A stretch of DNA of 64,000 nucleotides, taken from assembly GCF_003347495.1 (NCBI RefSeq), contig NZ_QCXY01000007.1:1-64000 (forward strand). The letters are read 5' to 3'. Every line of letters starts with the position of its first letter. Position 1 is the stretch's first letter. Shown one piece after another: positions 1 through 8,249 of this stretch. A model generated the notes under the pieces. It was not told where the DNA came from. It worked only from the letters and a program-made list of their open reading frames with translations, and searched no databases. The stretch is from Pleomorphovibrio marinus. Its GTDB lineage: Bacteria; Bacteroidota; Bacteroidia; Cytophagales; Cyclobacteriaceae. The translations under genes and the position numbers were made by a program.

Positions 1-1
1 A

Positions 2-202
2 TTAGAGGGAGAAAAGCTAGGACTGGAGAAGGGGGAGAAGCTCGGTATAGAGAAGGGTGAAAAACTCGGATTGGAGAAAGGTAAGAGGTCCGGGGTTATT
101 AATTTGTTTAATGAAAAAGTCCCTGTACCTGTTATCGCAAAAGCTATGGAGCTTGATGAATCCAAGGTCGAGGGGATTTTAAGGGAAGAGGGGCTTTTGT
201 GA
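2..202 (+). CDS. C-terminal end of an Rpn-type PD-(D/E)XK nuclease/transposase-like protein (cut by window edge)
   Basis: Only the last 66 codons lie in the window; the reading frame is open from base 2 to the TGA at 200-202. The tail is a run of near-identical LEKGEKLG units followed by a short helix-turn-helix-like end (VPVIAKAMELDESKVEGIL). This charged repeat tail plus a terminal DNA-binding-like helix is typical of Rpn family recombination-promoting nucleases, often annotated as PD-(D/E)XK nuclease family transposases. The catalytic domain is outside the window, so the family call rests on the tail alone. It borders a remnant-rich stretch, which fits a mobile element. Confidence 0.55.
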   Translation, partial: LEGEKLGLEKGEKLGIEKGEKLGLEKGKRSGVINLFNEKVPVPVIAKAMELDESKVEGILREEGLL

Positions 203-230
203 TGAGTGCAGAGGAGAACTCTCCAATCCT

Positions 231-442
231 ACCAGTTTTTGCCCACCCTCAGCCCGGAACAAGGTTAGGCCTATCAAAATATATTCCTCTCAGCTAGGAA
301 GTGCTGTGGAGTTGAACCACTCCGTGTTTCTGGGCTTTTTGGGGTGGTGTCCCAATTCCCCGGGTTTCGCCCGGGGTTTATTGTTGGACCCTTTCAGGGT
401 CTTGGGACGAAACAGGGAACACAAGTGCTGGCATGGAAACGG
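231..442 (+). repeat. Dispersed hairpin-rich repeat A, 3' part (copy 1)
   Basis: This stretch matches the 3' half of repeat copies at 9338-9620 and 46021-46362. Shared blocks include AAAATATATTCCTC, a GTGGAGTTGAACCAC hairpin and a CCCCGGG/CCCGGGG hairpin. Its end (GGACCCTTTCAGGGTC, then GGCATG then AAACGG) also matches 7950-8006. An ORF that starts at 306 inside this repeat and continues into the hsdR remnant is therefore partly repeat-derived. Confidence 0.75.
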
Positions 443-578
443 CCATTCTTGTCCATGGGGTTCACCCATGGCTATTGAGGAGTTTGACCCATTCGGGGTC
501 GGGATTCCAGACAATAAATTTTCTTTTAGGCGATTAACTAATATATTTAGACTTAAATCCAATCTTGAATTTTTTAAG

Positions 579-851
579 ATGCATAAAAAAGGTCTAAGCG
601 AACGAGACATTTGCACCAAATTCATTACTCCTGCACTGCAAAAAGCAGGTTGGGATATTCAAAAGCAAATTCGGGAAGAGGTGTTTTTTACAGACGGACG
701 AATCATCGTGCAAGGTGCTCTCCATACCCGGGGAACCAGAAAACGTGCTGACTACATCTTATACTACAAAAATAATATTCCGCTGGCCATCATTGAGGCG
801 AAGGATAACAAGAAAGGGGTTGGTACATTTCGAGATTTCATCCTTTTTTAA
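579..851 (+). pseudogene. hsdR: N-terminal fragment of type I restriction enzyme subunit HsdR
   Basis: From the ATG at 579 the product is 90 residues beginning MHKKGLSERDICTKFITPAL. It continues through KRADYILYYKNNIPLAIIEAK, the hallmark start of the HsdR N-terminal endonuclease domain: the D and ExK residues of the PD-(D/E)XK site are present. In intact HsdR the domain continues into helicase motor domains over about 800-1000 residues. Here it stops after NKKGVG and a short unrelated tail. No hsdM, hsdS or helicase sequence follows, because the next genes are on the opposite strand. It is a decayed remnant of a type I restriction system and probably not functional. The open frame extends upstream to 306, but that part is repeat sequence. 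Confidence 0.8.
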
Positions 852-862
852 GCCTTCGTATT

Positions 863-1357
863 TTAATCCTTTAAAAGCGCACGGATAGTCGCTATGGGAA
901 GAAACATTCTATCAGAACTGTTTAATTTGATGAAGCCAAATTTCTCGTAATAATTTACCGCTGATTCATCAATTGGGTCTACAAAAACACCTGCAATACC
1001 CAATACTTCCGCCACCTTAAGAATTTCGCCAAGCGCTTCCACCAACAAATAATCCCCAAGTTTTCTGCCTTGGTATTTCTTATCTACAGCTAGCCTGCCA
1101 ATTACTGCAAATGGGATATCTAAATACCTGGGAAGTTTCTTTGATTCCTTTTCCGGAATTTCCTCTTTAGGAATTGAACCTGAGGACAGGGTAAAATATC
1201 CCAATACCTTTCCATCTTCCCCTTCTAGTATGTAGCAAACCGCTACATCTTTTTCTACATCCTGTTTGGCTATCTTGGCCAAATAATCATTTAACGGTTT
1301 TTTACCGCAGTCAAACTTACTCTTTTTGTGAGAAGTGTTCAGTTTGCAAATCCTCAT
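863..1357 (-). CDS. GNAT acetyltransferase toxin, TacT type
   Basis: The 164-residue protein has the GNAT fold. The acetyl-CoA binding motif A is in RLAVDKKYQGRKLGDYLL (about residues 88-105), and the C-terminal NYYEKFGFIKL motif is typical of TacT-like toxins. TacT enzymes acetylate aminoacyl-tRNA and stop translation. The gene overlaps the 3' end of the upstream DUF1778 gene by 41 bp on the same strand, the usual antitoxin-first order of this type II system. Length is normal for the family and no damage is seen. A general GNAT enzyme would be the alternative, but the overlap with the RHH antitoxin makes the toxin role very likely. Confidence 0.88.
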   Translation of the reverse strand: MRICKLNTSHKKSKFDCGKKPLNDYLAKIAKQDVEKDVAVCYILEGEDGKVLGYFTLSSGSIPKEEIPEKESKKLPRYLDIPFAVIGRLAVDKKYQGRKLGDYLLVEALGEILKVAEVLGIAGVFVDPIDESAVNYYEKFGFIKLNSSDRMFLPIATIRALLKD

Positions 1358-1640
1358 TTTCCTGTTCGCCTTTGACTTTTAGATGATTTAAACGAGCCTG
1401 TTTTAAGCGAGCATTGGGACTAGGTGGATTCAGCAATGCATTAAAGAAAATGCGCTTATCCTCTTCATTCTTCAACATTTGACTTTCTTCCATCAAAAGA
1501 GCTTTTGATTCTTTCGACACACAATGCACAATAAATTCAGTCAGATTTTTGAACCCGCTAATCACCGAAGCTCTTCTAAAAAGCTCTTTTTGTTCTGTGC
1601 TGATACGAACATCAATTCTATCATTAACTTGCTTAGCCAT
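1317..1640 (-). CDS. DUF1778 ribbon-helix-helix antitoxin, TacA type
   Basis: The product is 107 residues. An N-terminal ribbon-helix-helix segment (RIDVRISTEQKELFRRAS, then LTEFIVHCV) is followed by a long charged C-terminal tail that would wrap the toxin. DUF1778 proteins are the DNA-binding antitoxins of TacA/TacT modules; they neutralise the GNAT toxin and repress their own promoter. It is first in the operon and overlaps the toxin gene by 41 bp. A palindrome about 75 bp upstream (1714-1732) is the likely operator. Start ATG at 1640 on the minus strand. Confidence 0.88.
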   Translation of the reverse strand: MAKQVNDRIDVRISTEQKELFRRASVISGFKNLTEFIVHCVSKESKALLMEESQMLKNEEDKRIFFNALLNPPSPNARLKQARLNHLKVKGEQENEDLQTEHFSQKE

Positions 1641-1697
1641 ATCTGATGATTTAAAATAGTATCTTGATTTCTATTTTTTCGACATAAATTAATTTCG

Positions 1698-1732
1698 CAA
1701 TATTACAACAAAAGTACGGGTATTTTCCGTAC
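1698..1732 (-). promoter_or_regulatory. Promoter and palindromic operator of the TacA/TacT operon
   Basis: GTACGG at 1714-1719 and CCGTAC at 1727-1732 form a perfect 6-bp inverted repeat with a 7-nt centre. On the minus strand a near-consensus -7 box (TAATATTG against TAnnTTTG) lies at 1705-1698, so the palindrome covers the -33 region. Autorepression by the antitoxin is inferred, not shown. Confidence 0.5.
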
Positions 1733-1949
1733 AAAAAAAATTATTCTTTTTTTTATAATGATGGGGCACAGGCTCTCTAAATCCTATTTGACTATCCTGC
1801 TCAATTTTCTATTTCCGCTCGGGGTAGTTTCTTCCCTGCACATTTAAAGACCTATTGGTCCCAATGTGGGGTTTGCAATTCCACCCAAAATCAAAACCAA
1901 TTTGTAGTTAGTTGAATCTGGTTCTATACAAAGCTTTTTAGAGCAGATG

Positions 1950-2678
1950 CTATATGAATCTTTCCAACTCCACATCAGGCATTTCATCATACGTCTGCCC
2001 ATTAAGCTCTCTTCCTGCCTTCTTCTTGTTTTTTCCTCCCCATTGTTTAAAAAAGAAAGCCACTTTAGAGCTTTGACATTGCTCCTGAATATCCAATACC
2101 CAGTCTGGGTTCATGGGTCTGGCCTTGTGGCCGCTTTCCCCGCCTACGATGACCCAGTCGATTCCGCTTAAGTTGATCTTGGGAAGAGGTCCAATTAAAG
2201 GTTCTAAGGAAAGAAACTTTACCCGGGCACTGGATTGTCTCAAGAAATCAATTCTGTCCAAGACACGATTATCCTCTACCGAAACACCCATCCAGATATT
2301 ATGCGACCAAGGCAAGAGAGGACTGATTTCAGCAAGTCGGCCTGCCCGCTTGGTAAGCACTTGGAAAACATGCTGTCCATTGTCCTTCATTACCTGAAAT
2401 ACCTTCTGAATAAATTCCAGAGGTACATCCTTGTGAAATAAGTCAGACATAGAGTTTACAAAGACCACCTTGGACTTTTTCCAGGTGTAGGGTATCTGCA
2501 AGGCATCCTCATGGATTTTAACCTTTTTGAATCCCGCTTTATATTTCTCCACACCCATAGCCTGAAGACGTTTGGTCATCACTTCGGCATAGCAGAATTT
2601 GCAGCCCGCCGTGATTTTGGTACAGCCCGTGACCGGATTCCAGGTCAGTTCTGTCCATTCGATTGAGGTTTGTGCCAT
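1950..2678 (-). CDS. DUF5131 (phage Gp37/Gp68 family) three-cysteine protein
   Basis: The 242-residue protein opens with IEWTELTWNPVTGC and a cysteine cluster C19-x6-C26-x2-C29, a radical-SAM-like iron-sulfur motif that defines the DUF5131/Gp37_Gp68 family. The core includes VVFVNSMSDLFHKDVP, WMGVSVED and WVIVGGESG, all family hallmarks. The biochemical function is not established. The gene lies 63 bp downstream of tcmP on the same strand; the two families are known to occur together, so they probably form one operon and act jointly. The last residues are hydrophilic and the length is normal for the family. Confidence 0.88.
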   Translation of the reverse strand: MAQTSIEWTELTWNPVTGCTKITAGCKFCYAEVMTKRLQAMGVEKYKAGFKKVKIHEDALQIPYTWKKSKVVFVNSMSDLFHKDVPLEFIQKVFQVMKDNGQHVFQVLTKRAGRLAEISPLLPWSHNIWMGVSVEDNRVLDRIDFLRQSSARVKFLSLEPLIGPLPKINLSGIDWVIVGGESGHKARPMNPDWVLDIQEQCQSSKVAFFFKQWGGKNKKKAGRELNGQTYDEMPDVELERFI

Positions 2679-2741
2679 GATTCAAATGTAGTTTTAATAG
2701 AATAATTATACTATTTTTTGTAACTAGTTGTCAGTTTTAAA

Positions 2742-3848
2742 TTATTTATTTGGTTTTAGGAGAATGTATTCCTTCCAAATTTTTTCTTTACACACTTTCT
2801 CATAGGTAATCAAGGGACTATTTCCTGAATAATCTATTAGTTTCGCTTTTTTTAGGTTTTCTAGTACCACCTTTGCATGGGACGGAATATGTCCTCTATC
2901 CAATGTGTAAAAGAAGGCAGAATGATTGGATAATACTTTTCCAGACAACACCTCCCTTTTTAATTCTTCCTGAAAATGTTCAATCTTGGTTAGTTTTGTA
3001 GGTTCAAAGAAGTTCATTTGGCCCTTTTTTAAATCATCTTCTATGTCAAAATTTGCTGAACCATTCATGGTGTTTTGTTCCCATCCAATTTTTAAAAACT
3101 TGATAACAGCAGCAGGATGAGATGCCCCAAATACTAAACCATAAATACCAGAGGGCTTCTTTATGGTGAAAGGATAAAGCTTCAGATTGGTAGAAGTTGG
3201 AAGCCAGGCTCGAATGATATCCAAAAGCGATTGATGAATAAATCGATAAGGGTTTTTAAGTATTACCTCCAAATCATATCCAAGTTTTTTAAATTCTGGC
3301 GTTTCGCAGAAACGTTTTAGAAAGGAAGTTGAGACAAAGTAAAGAAAGTCTGTGGTTTTGGTCGATTCCAGCGCATTTAGATATGTGCTATTTAAAAACT
3401 TAACTCCATTCTGATCCAAAAAAACCAACGCAGGTAAACTCTTGATCAGCGGATATTCTTTTCTAAATGATTCTTCAAAATCTAGTGAAGTATACTCTAT
3501 TTCTAGGACTTGCCTTAGTATAGGGTGTTTTTCTATGAATTCCGAGCAAACCTTTATAAGTGTGTTGGATTTATTCTTCTTATATTCATTAAGGTGAAGG
3601 TGGACTTTGGTTCGGTATTTAAGCAATAATTCTGAAAACTCTAATATCTTGGTAAGGATTCGGATTGGACTTCCTGGGACGCCATTCAAATCATAGCCTG
3701 TACCAGCAAAAAAATCAACAATGAAAATATTTCCTCCTTTTGCAATTGCAAATACTGGAATCCATGCTTGAGTATATTTTTCAAAAATTTCAAGTTTGGT
3801 CAAAGTTCCTAGATCAAATGGCTTGATGTGTAAATCCTTGGTTCCCAT
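2742..3848 (-). CDS. tcmP: Three-Cys-motif partner protein TcmP
   Basis: The 368-residue protein has the TcmP signature: LTKLEIFEKYTQAWIPVFA, then IFIVDFFAGTG (about residues 46-56), a methyltransferase-like glycine loop. A motif-IV-like ALVFLDQNGV follows at about residue 140. The C-terminal part (IPSHAKVVLENLKKAKLIDY) looks like a winged helix. TcmP is defined by its pairing with DUF5131 proteins, and the DUF5131 gene follows directly downstream. I infer a SAM-binding Rossmann fold, but no substrate is known. It is the first gene of a two-gene operon in a region with other defence remnants. Confidence 0.85.
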   Translation of the reverse strand: MGTKDLHIKPFDLGTLTKLEIFEKYTQAWIPVFAIAKGGNIFIVDFFAGTGYDLNGVPGSPIRILTKILEFSELLLKYRTKVHLHLNEYKKNKSNTLIKVCSEFIEKHPILRQVLEIEYTSLDFEESFRKEYPLIKSLPALVFLDQNGVKFLNSTYLNALESTKTTDFLYFVSTSFLKRFCETPEFKKLGYDLEVILKNPYRFIHQSLLDIIRAWLPTSTNLKLYPFTIKKPSGIYGLVFGASHPAAVIKFLKIGWEQNTMNGSANFDIEDDLKKGQMNFFEPTKLTKIEHFQEELKREVLSGKVLSNHSAFFYTLDRGHIPSHAKVVLENLKKAKLIDYSGNSPLITYEKVCKEKIWKEYILLKPNK

Positions 3849-4178
3849 ATAAAAAGTTTTAGTATTCTGTCAAATTTAAAAATATATTTCAAACTAAATC
3901 ATAGGCTAATGATATTTTCGAATTTTATCGATTAACTGATACGGAGAAGATCACACAACACTGGAATGAAATGAGTATTTTCCGAGTATAGGTTTTCACG
4001 CAACGGCCGCAACGTACGCAACGCGGCAAATCACATCCAAAGTAACTCCGACAAACCAAATGGACAGCAAGGGTTTAGTAAACTGCTTTTAGCGGTCACT
4101 GTCCCCGAAATTTTTGTTGGTTAGGCAGATGATGGTCCTAAGGTTAAAATTTTGTTTTTTGTAAAGTACATTAACTTA
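3849..4178. other. Intergenic stretch without a gene
   Basis: The two flanking genes are divergent. The only features seen are the 25-bp repeat copy at 4018-4042 and, further down, the ATPase promoter. No coding frame or RNA structure is recognisable in the remainder. Confidence 0.6.
4018..4042 (+). repeat. 25-bp direct repeat, left copy flanking the ATPase gene
   Basis: The sequence starts GCAACGCGGC and ends ATCCAAAG. It matches 5594-5618 at 23 of 25 positions in the same orientation, so the ATPase gene lies between the two copies. Confidence 0.7.
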
Positions 4179-4212
4179 AAATGTTTTTTGAGTAAAACAT
4201 TTACTATTTTTG
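4179..4212 (+). promoter_or_regulatory. Promoter with 9-bp inverted repeat upstream of the ATPase gene
   Basis: AAATGTTTT (4179-4187) and AAAACATTT (4194-4202) are perfect 9-bp arms around a 6-nt centre. Just downstream, TATTTTTG (4205-4212) matches the Bacteroidota -7 consensus TAnnTTTG at all fixed positions. Transcription would start about 10 bases before the ATG at 4231, giving a very short leader. A repressor or phase-type control at the inverted repeat is inference. Confidence 0.5.
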
Positions 4213-4230
4213 TTGTTTCAATAAAACAAA

Positions 4231-5415
4231 ATGGAAAGGCTCATTAAACTATCAGAGAGAAAGCAAACCCAATCATTGCCGCAATTCCAAAGATACCTAA
4301 CGGATCAAATAGATTGGGATCAGCGATTAATTCTTCTTTTGGGTCATAGGGGAGTAGGAAAAACCACCCTCTTGATACAGAGGATGCAAGCACTAAAGAA
4401 GCCTTCCATTTACCTTAGTTTGGATGATTTTTGGTTTGAAGAAAACAGGCTGGTCAGAACAATTGAAAAATTTTATCAAGAAGGCTATACGTACTTTTTT
4501 TTAGATGAAGTCCATCGCTATGTTCATTGGTCTTCGGATTTGAAGACTTTGTATGACAATTATCCTGATGCATACTTTGTGGTTTCAGGGTCATCAATAT
4601 TGGAATTAGGCAAGGGCAAAGCAGATTTATCAAGAAGAGCGGCCGTATATCATTTGGCAGGCCTTTCGTTTAGGGAATTTTTAGCATTGGACAAAAGCAT
4701 TAGCCTACCAGCATTAACCTTGGAGGAGTTGATAGATAGGCATGCTGACTCCGGTAATGAAATAGCCGACCAATTGGATGTGCTATCATTTTTTGAGCAC
4801 TATTTGGAGTTTGGCTATTATCCGTTTTTTAGGGATGGAAAGGCATTGTACAAACAACGACTAATGGAAACCACAAACTTGGTGTTGGAAATGGATATTG
4901 CCCCTTTTGAGGAATTGACCCATAAAACTATCCGAAACATGAAGAAACTTATCTTTATCATTAGTGAATCCGTGCCTTTCATTCCCAATATCAGCAAAAT
5001 TGCCGAGCGACTGGAAGTTTCCAGGAACACGATCTTAAAGACCTTAGATTTGCTCGAACAAGCCCAGATACTTAGCTTGTTGCGTAGCTCTACCAATGGT
5101 GTTTCCTTTCTCCAGAAGCCTAAGAAAATTTACCTACAAAACCCCAATTTACCCTACGTTTTCGCAGCTGGAAATGTAAATACTGGGAATAATAGAGAAA
5201 TCTTTTTCTTTAACCAACTGAGGGTCAAACACGACGTTACCTTACCGAAATATGGAGATTTTATGGTGGATGGAAAGTACGTCTTTGAAATTGGGGGACC
5301 AAATAAAACCGCGCAGCAAATCCAAGGAATCCCCAATGCCTTTATCGCTGCTGACGGTATTCGGTCAGGAAGTGGAAACAGGATTCCCTTGTGGATGTTT
5401 GGGTTTTTATATTAG
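4231..5415 (+). CDS. ATP-binding protein, AAA_14/DUF4143 family
   Basis: The product is 394 residues. It has a Walker A motif GHRGVGKT (residues 38-45), a Walker B-like FFLDEVH (89-95) and a sensor-like FVVSGSS. The C-terminal half (about 200-390) has a winged-helix stretch, NISKIAERLEVSRNTILKTLDLL, and the closing DUF4143 region. Families of this kind are widespread, often mobile, cytoplasmic ATPases of unknown role. It stands alone between 25-bp direct repeats and behind its own promoter, which suggests it moved as a single-gene cassette. The function cannot be specified. Confidence 0.88.
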   Translation: MERLIKLSERKQTQSLPQFQRYLTDQIDWDQRLILLLGHRGVGKTTLLIQRMQALKKPSIYLSLDDFWFEENRLVRTIEKFYQEGYTYFFLDEVHRYVHWSSDLKTLYDNYPDAYFVVSGSSILELGKGKADLSRRAAVYHLAGLSFREFLALDKSISLPALTLEELIDRHADSGNEIADQLDVLSFFEHYLEFGYYPFFRDGKALYKQRLMETTNLVLEMDIAPFEELTHKTIRNMKKLIFIISESVPFIPNISKIAERLEVSRNTILKTLDLLEQAQILSLLRSSTNGVSFLQKPKKIYLQNPNLPYVFAAGNVNTGNNREIFFFNQLRVKHDVTLPKYGDFMVDGKYVFEIGGPNKTAQQIQGIPNAFIAADGIRSGSGNRIPLWMFGFLY

Positions 5416-5593
5416 GGGAGTAGATTAATTAATCGGTAGTAATTGTTTTTTCCACTTCAGGGTTGTAGTACAAAAAGTATGGTAAGGTTGGCCAAGGGCT
5501 GTTTTTGTCAGTTTCGTCAAAGCAGACAAGGTGGGAGGATTCGATCTTGATACTTACTTTTATTGCAGGATGGTCAAGTTTTACACAATGGGT

Positions 5594-5618
5594 GCAACGT
5601 GGCGAATCACATCCAAAG
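5594..5618 (+). repeat. 25-bp direct repeat, right copy flanking the ATPase gene
   Basis: GCAACGTGGC to ATCCAAAG, differing from the copy at 4018-4042 at two positions. It lies 178 bp after the ATPase stop codon. Confidence 0.7.
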
Positions 5619-5692
5619 AAAATTTTCTACAAATAAATTCTGGCCTTGGGCAGATAGATTTCGTAAATTGGGGCTAATCAAATAAAACCACC

Positions 5693-7930
5693 ATGGCTAC
5701 ACAAACCACATCCCTAAACCGACGCTCTTTTCTTAAAGTATCCGCCCTGGCGGGAGGAGGTATGTTACTCAACTTTGGATGGATGGCAGGGTGCAAGCCT
5801 TCGGGTCAGGAAGAGGGACTCGGCATGCCTAAAGAATGGTTCCGGCTAAACGGTTTTTTGAAAATAGGTGAGAATGGCCTGGTCACCATCATGTCGCCCA
5901 ATCCCGAAGGGGGACAGAACATCAAAACGGGCATGCCCATGATCGTGGCCGAGGAGCTGGATGCGGACTGGTCAAAGGTGGTGGTGGAGCAGGCTCCCTT
6001 GGATACCGAAAATTTTACCCGGCAGTTTATAGGGGGAAGCCAGGCCATCCGGTTGGGGTGGAAAGATTTACGGACCGCAGGAGCCACGGCAAGACAAATG
6101 CTTATCAATGCCGCTGCCCAGACATGGGAGGTGCCTGCCGCTGACATCCGTACCGAAGCGGGAATGCTTTACCACCAGGGAAGTAACAAAAAAGCAAATT
6201 TTGGGGAAATGGCCTCCCTCGCCGCCACCCTTCCTGTGCCGGAAGAGGTTAAGTTAAAAGACACTTCCGATTTTAAAATCATTGGTACTTCCCAAAGGAA
6301 TGTAGATGCCAAAAAGATCCTCACTGGCAAGCCGCTTTTTGGAATTGATTATAAAAAAGAAGGTATGTTGGTGGCCATGATCGTCCACCCTCCTGCACAT
6401 GGCTTAAGGCTGAAATCCTTTGATGACAAAGAGACGAGAAATATGCCGGGCATTCAGGATATTTTTCGGATCAAATCCCATCAGGATGACTATGAAAGGC
6501 TGTTTTTTGATACCACAAGTTTTACCGACCTGGTGGCCATAGTCGGAAAAACCACTTGGGAGGTCATGAATGCCAAAAAGGCTTTAAAGGTGGAATGGGA
6601 GGAATTCGAGTCTTATGAGGAAAAAAGGGACTGGAACGGAAGGAAGGAAACCCGCAAAATCCCCAAAGGACTGGAGAGTTCTGATAAGCAACTACAAAAA
6701 ATGGAAGAAGCGTCCAAAAAGCCCACTGTCCGAAGAAAAGACGGTAACCCCGAAAAGGCGTTCAGGGATGCGGCCAAGGTAATTGAACGTAGTTATACCG
6801 CACCTTTTTTGGCGCATAACTGTATGGAGCCCATGAATTTTTTTGCCGATGTGACCTCCGATAAGGCAGAACTTGCGGGGCCCTTGCAGAAGCCCGAGCT
6901 TACAGAGTTGGCGCTTTCTTCTCGTTTGGGGATACCTGTGGAAAACATTGATATCCATATGACCCGGCTGGGAGGGGGATATGGCCGCCGTTCCTATGCA
7001 CACTGGTTGATCGAGGCAGCGGTAATTTCCCAAAAAGTCAATGCACCTGTGAAGCTGATTTACACGCGGGAAGATGATATGACGGGTGGAATTTACAGAC
7101 CAGCCTACAGGGCTACCTACAGGGCAGCACTGGACAGTGAGAACAAGCTGATCGGGTTTCATATCAATGCCGGAGGATTGGTGGAGGGGCCTCTTTTTCC
7201 GGACCGCTTTCCCGCAGGTGCGGTAGAGAATTACCTGGCAGAAGACTGGACTGTACCTTCCAACATTACGGTAGGCTCTTTTAGGGCACCCAGGTCCAAT
7301 TTTATGGCGGCTACGGAGCAGTCCTTTTTGGATGAGGTGGCGGAAGAAGCCGGAAAGGACCCTATCGATCTGCGCCTGGAAATGTTGCAAAAAGCCATGG
7401 ACAAGCCGGTAGGTAAAAACAACGATTACGATCCAAAACGATATGCAGAAGTCCTGAAGTTGCTCCAAGAGAAATCGGGTTGGGCTAGTAGTTCTTCCGA
7501 TACTCACAAAGGAATGGCTGCCTACTATTGCCACAACAGCTATGCAGCTCAGGTATTGGAGATGAAAATGGAAGACGGGAAACCCAAAGTGACCAAAGTG
7601 GTAACTGCAGTGGATTGTGGCCGGATTATCAACCCGGATGCCGCCAAAAACCTCTGTGAAGGGGCAGTGGTGGACGGAATTGGAACGGCCATGTTTGGGG
7701 AAATGAGCTTTGATAAGGGTAGGCCGGAAAAGAGGAATTTCGACAAATACCGTATGATCCGGATGGGAGAGGCCCCAAAGGGTATTGAAACCCACTTTGT
7801 GGAGAATGGGGAAGATCCCACGGGATTGGGTGAGCCTGCTTATCCGCCGGTGTTTGCGGCCCTGGCCAATGCGTTGTATAGGGCAAATGGAAAGCGATTA
7901 TATCAACAGCCGTTTGTTAACGAGGTTTAA
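5693..7930 (+). CDS. Xanthine dehydrogenase-family molybdopterin-binding subunit (IorB-like), Tat-exported, orphan
   Basis: The 745-residue protein starts with a twin-arginine signal (NRRSFLKVSALAGGG); MAGC near residue 34 could be a lipobox. The body matches the large subunit of the isoquinoline 1-oxidoreductase/aldehyde oxidase type. It has the glycine-rich cofactor segment LGGGYGRRSYAHW and, near residue 707, GLGEPAYPPVF with the catalytic glutamate. Such enzymes hydroxylate heterocycles or aldehydes in the periplasm. They normally need a small [2Fe-2S] subunit encoded beside them. None is present here: upstream is an ATPase and downstream are repeats and a gene on the other strand. Physiological substrate unknown. 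Confidence 0.9.
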   Translation: MATQTTSLNRRSFLKVSALAGGGMLLNFGWMAGCKPSGQEEGLGMPKEWFRLNGFLKIGENGLVTIMSPNPEGGQNIKTGMPMIVAEELDADWSKVVVEQAPLDTENFTRQFIGGSQAIRLGWKDLRTAGATARQMLINAAAQTWEVPAADIRTEAGMLYHQGSNKKANFGEMASLAATLPVPEEVKLKDTSDFKIIGTSQRNVDAKKILTGKPLFGIDYKKEGMLVAMIVHPPAHGLRLKSFDDKETRNMPGIQDIFRIKSHQDDYERLFFDTTSFTDLVAIVGKTTWEVMNAKKALKVEWEEFESYEEKRDWNGRKETRKIPKGLESSDKQLQKMEEASKKPTVRRKDGNPEKAFRDAAKVIERSYTAPFLAHNCMEPMNFFADVTSDKAELAGPLQKPELTELALSSRLGIPVENIDIHMTRLGGGYGRRSYAHWLIEAAVISQKVNAPVKLIYTREDDMTGGIYRPAYRATYRAALDSENKLIGFHINAGGLVEGPLFPDRFPAGAVENYLAEDWTVPSNITVGSFRAPRSNFMAATEQSFLDEVAEEAGKDPIDLRLEMLQKAMDKPVGKNNDYDPKRYAEVLKLLQEKSGWASSSSDTHKGMAAYYCHNSYAAQVLEMKMEDGKPKVTKVVTAVDCGRIINPDAAKNLCEGAVVDGIGTAMFGEMSFDKGRPEKRNFDKYRMIRMGEAPKGIETHFVENGEDPTGLGEPAYPPVFAALANALYRANGKRLYQQPFVNEV

Positions 7931-7949
7931 TCCGACAGGTTTGGTAGTT

Positions 7950-8006
7950 CGACCCTTTCAGGGTCGTGGGTCTAAACCGAGAACAAAATTTTTGGCATGA
8001 AAACGG
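7950..8006 (+). repeat. Dispersed repeat A, 3'-terminal segment
   Basis: GACCCTTTCAGGGTC followed by GGCATGAAAACGG matches 387-442 in copy 1. The first part is a hairpin with GACCCT/AGGGTC arms. It begins 20 bp after the molybdenum hydroxylase stop codon and could also act in transcript-end formation. Confidence 0.65.
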
Positions 8007-8249
8007 TTGCCACTGTATACAAAATCCCAATGACAAAGACCACTCTTAAGTTCACATTGGGTAACACCTGACACAGTCTCCAAACGGATCAAAGAAACAC
8101 GCATGGGTTTCCACTCCATTAGCCCCCTGCGTTAGCTCGGGGATTAAAGGACCCAACGACAATTCCCCAACCCCGGACGGGGTTGAACTCCGGGAACAAG
8201 TATTCGCACGAAGGATTCCTTCAGGAAATGGGGCAATTTCGTTCGGGAG

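Noticed and set aside
6692-7795. Long antisense frame (367 codons) in the molybdenum hydroxylase gene
   Set aside because: It is the shadow of a GC-rich conserved gene; the sense strand has family motifs and the antisense product does not.
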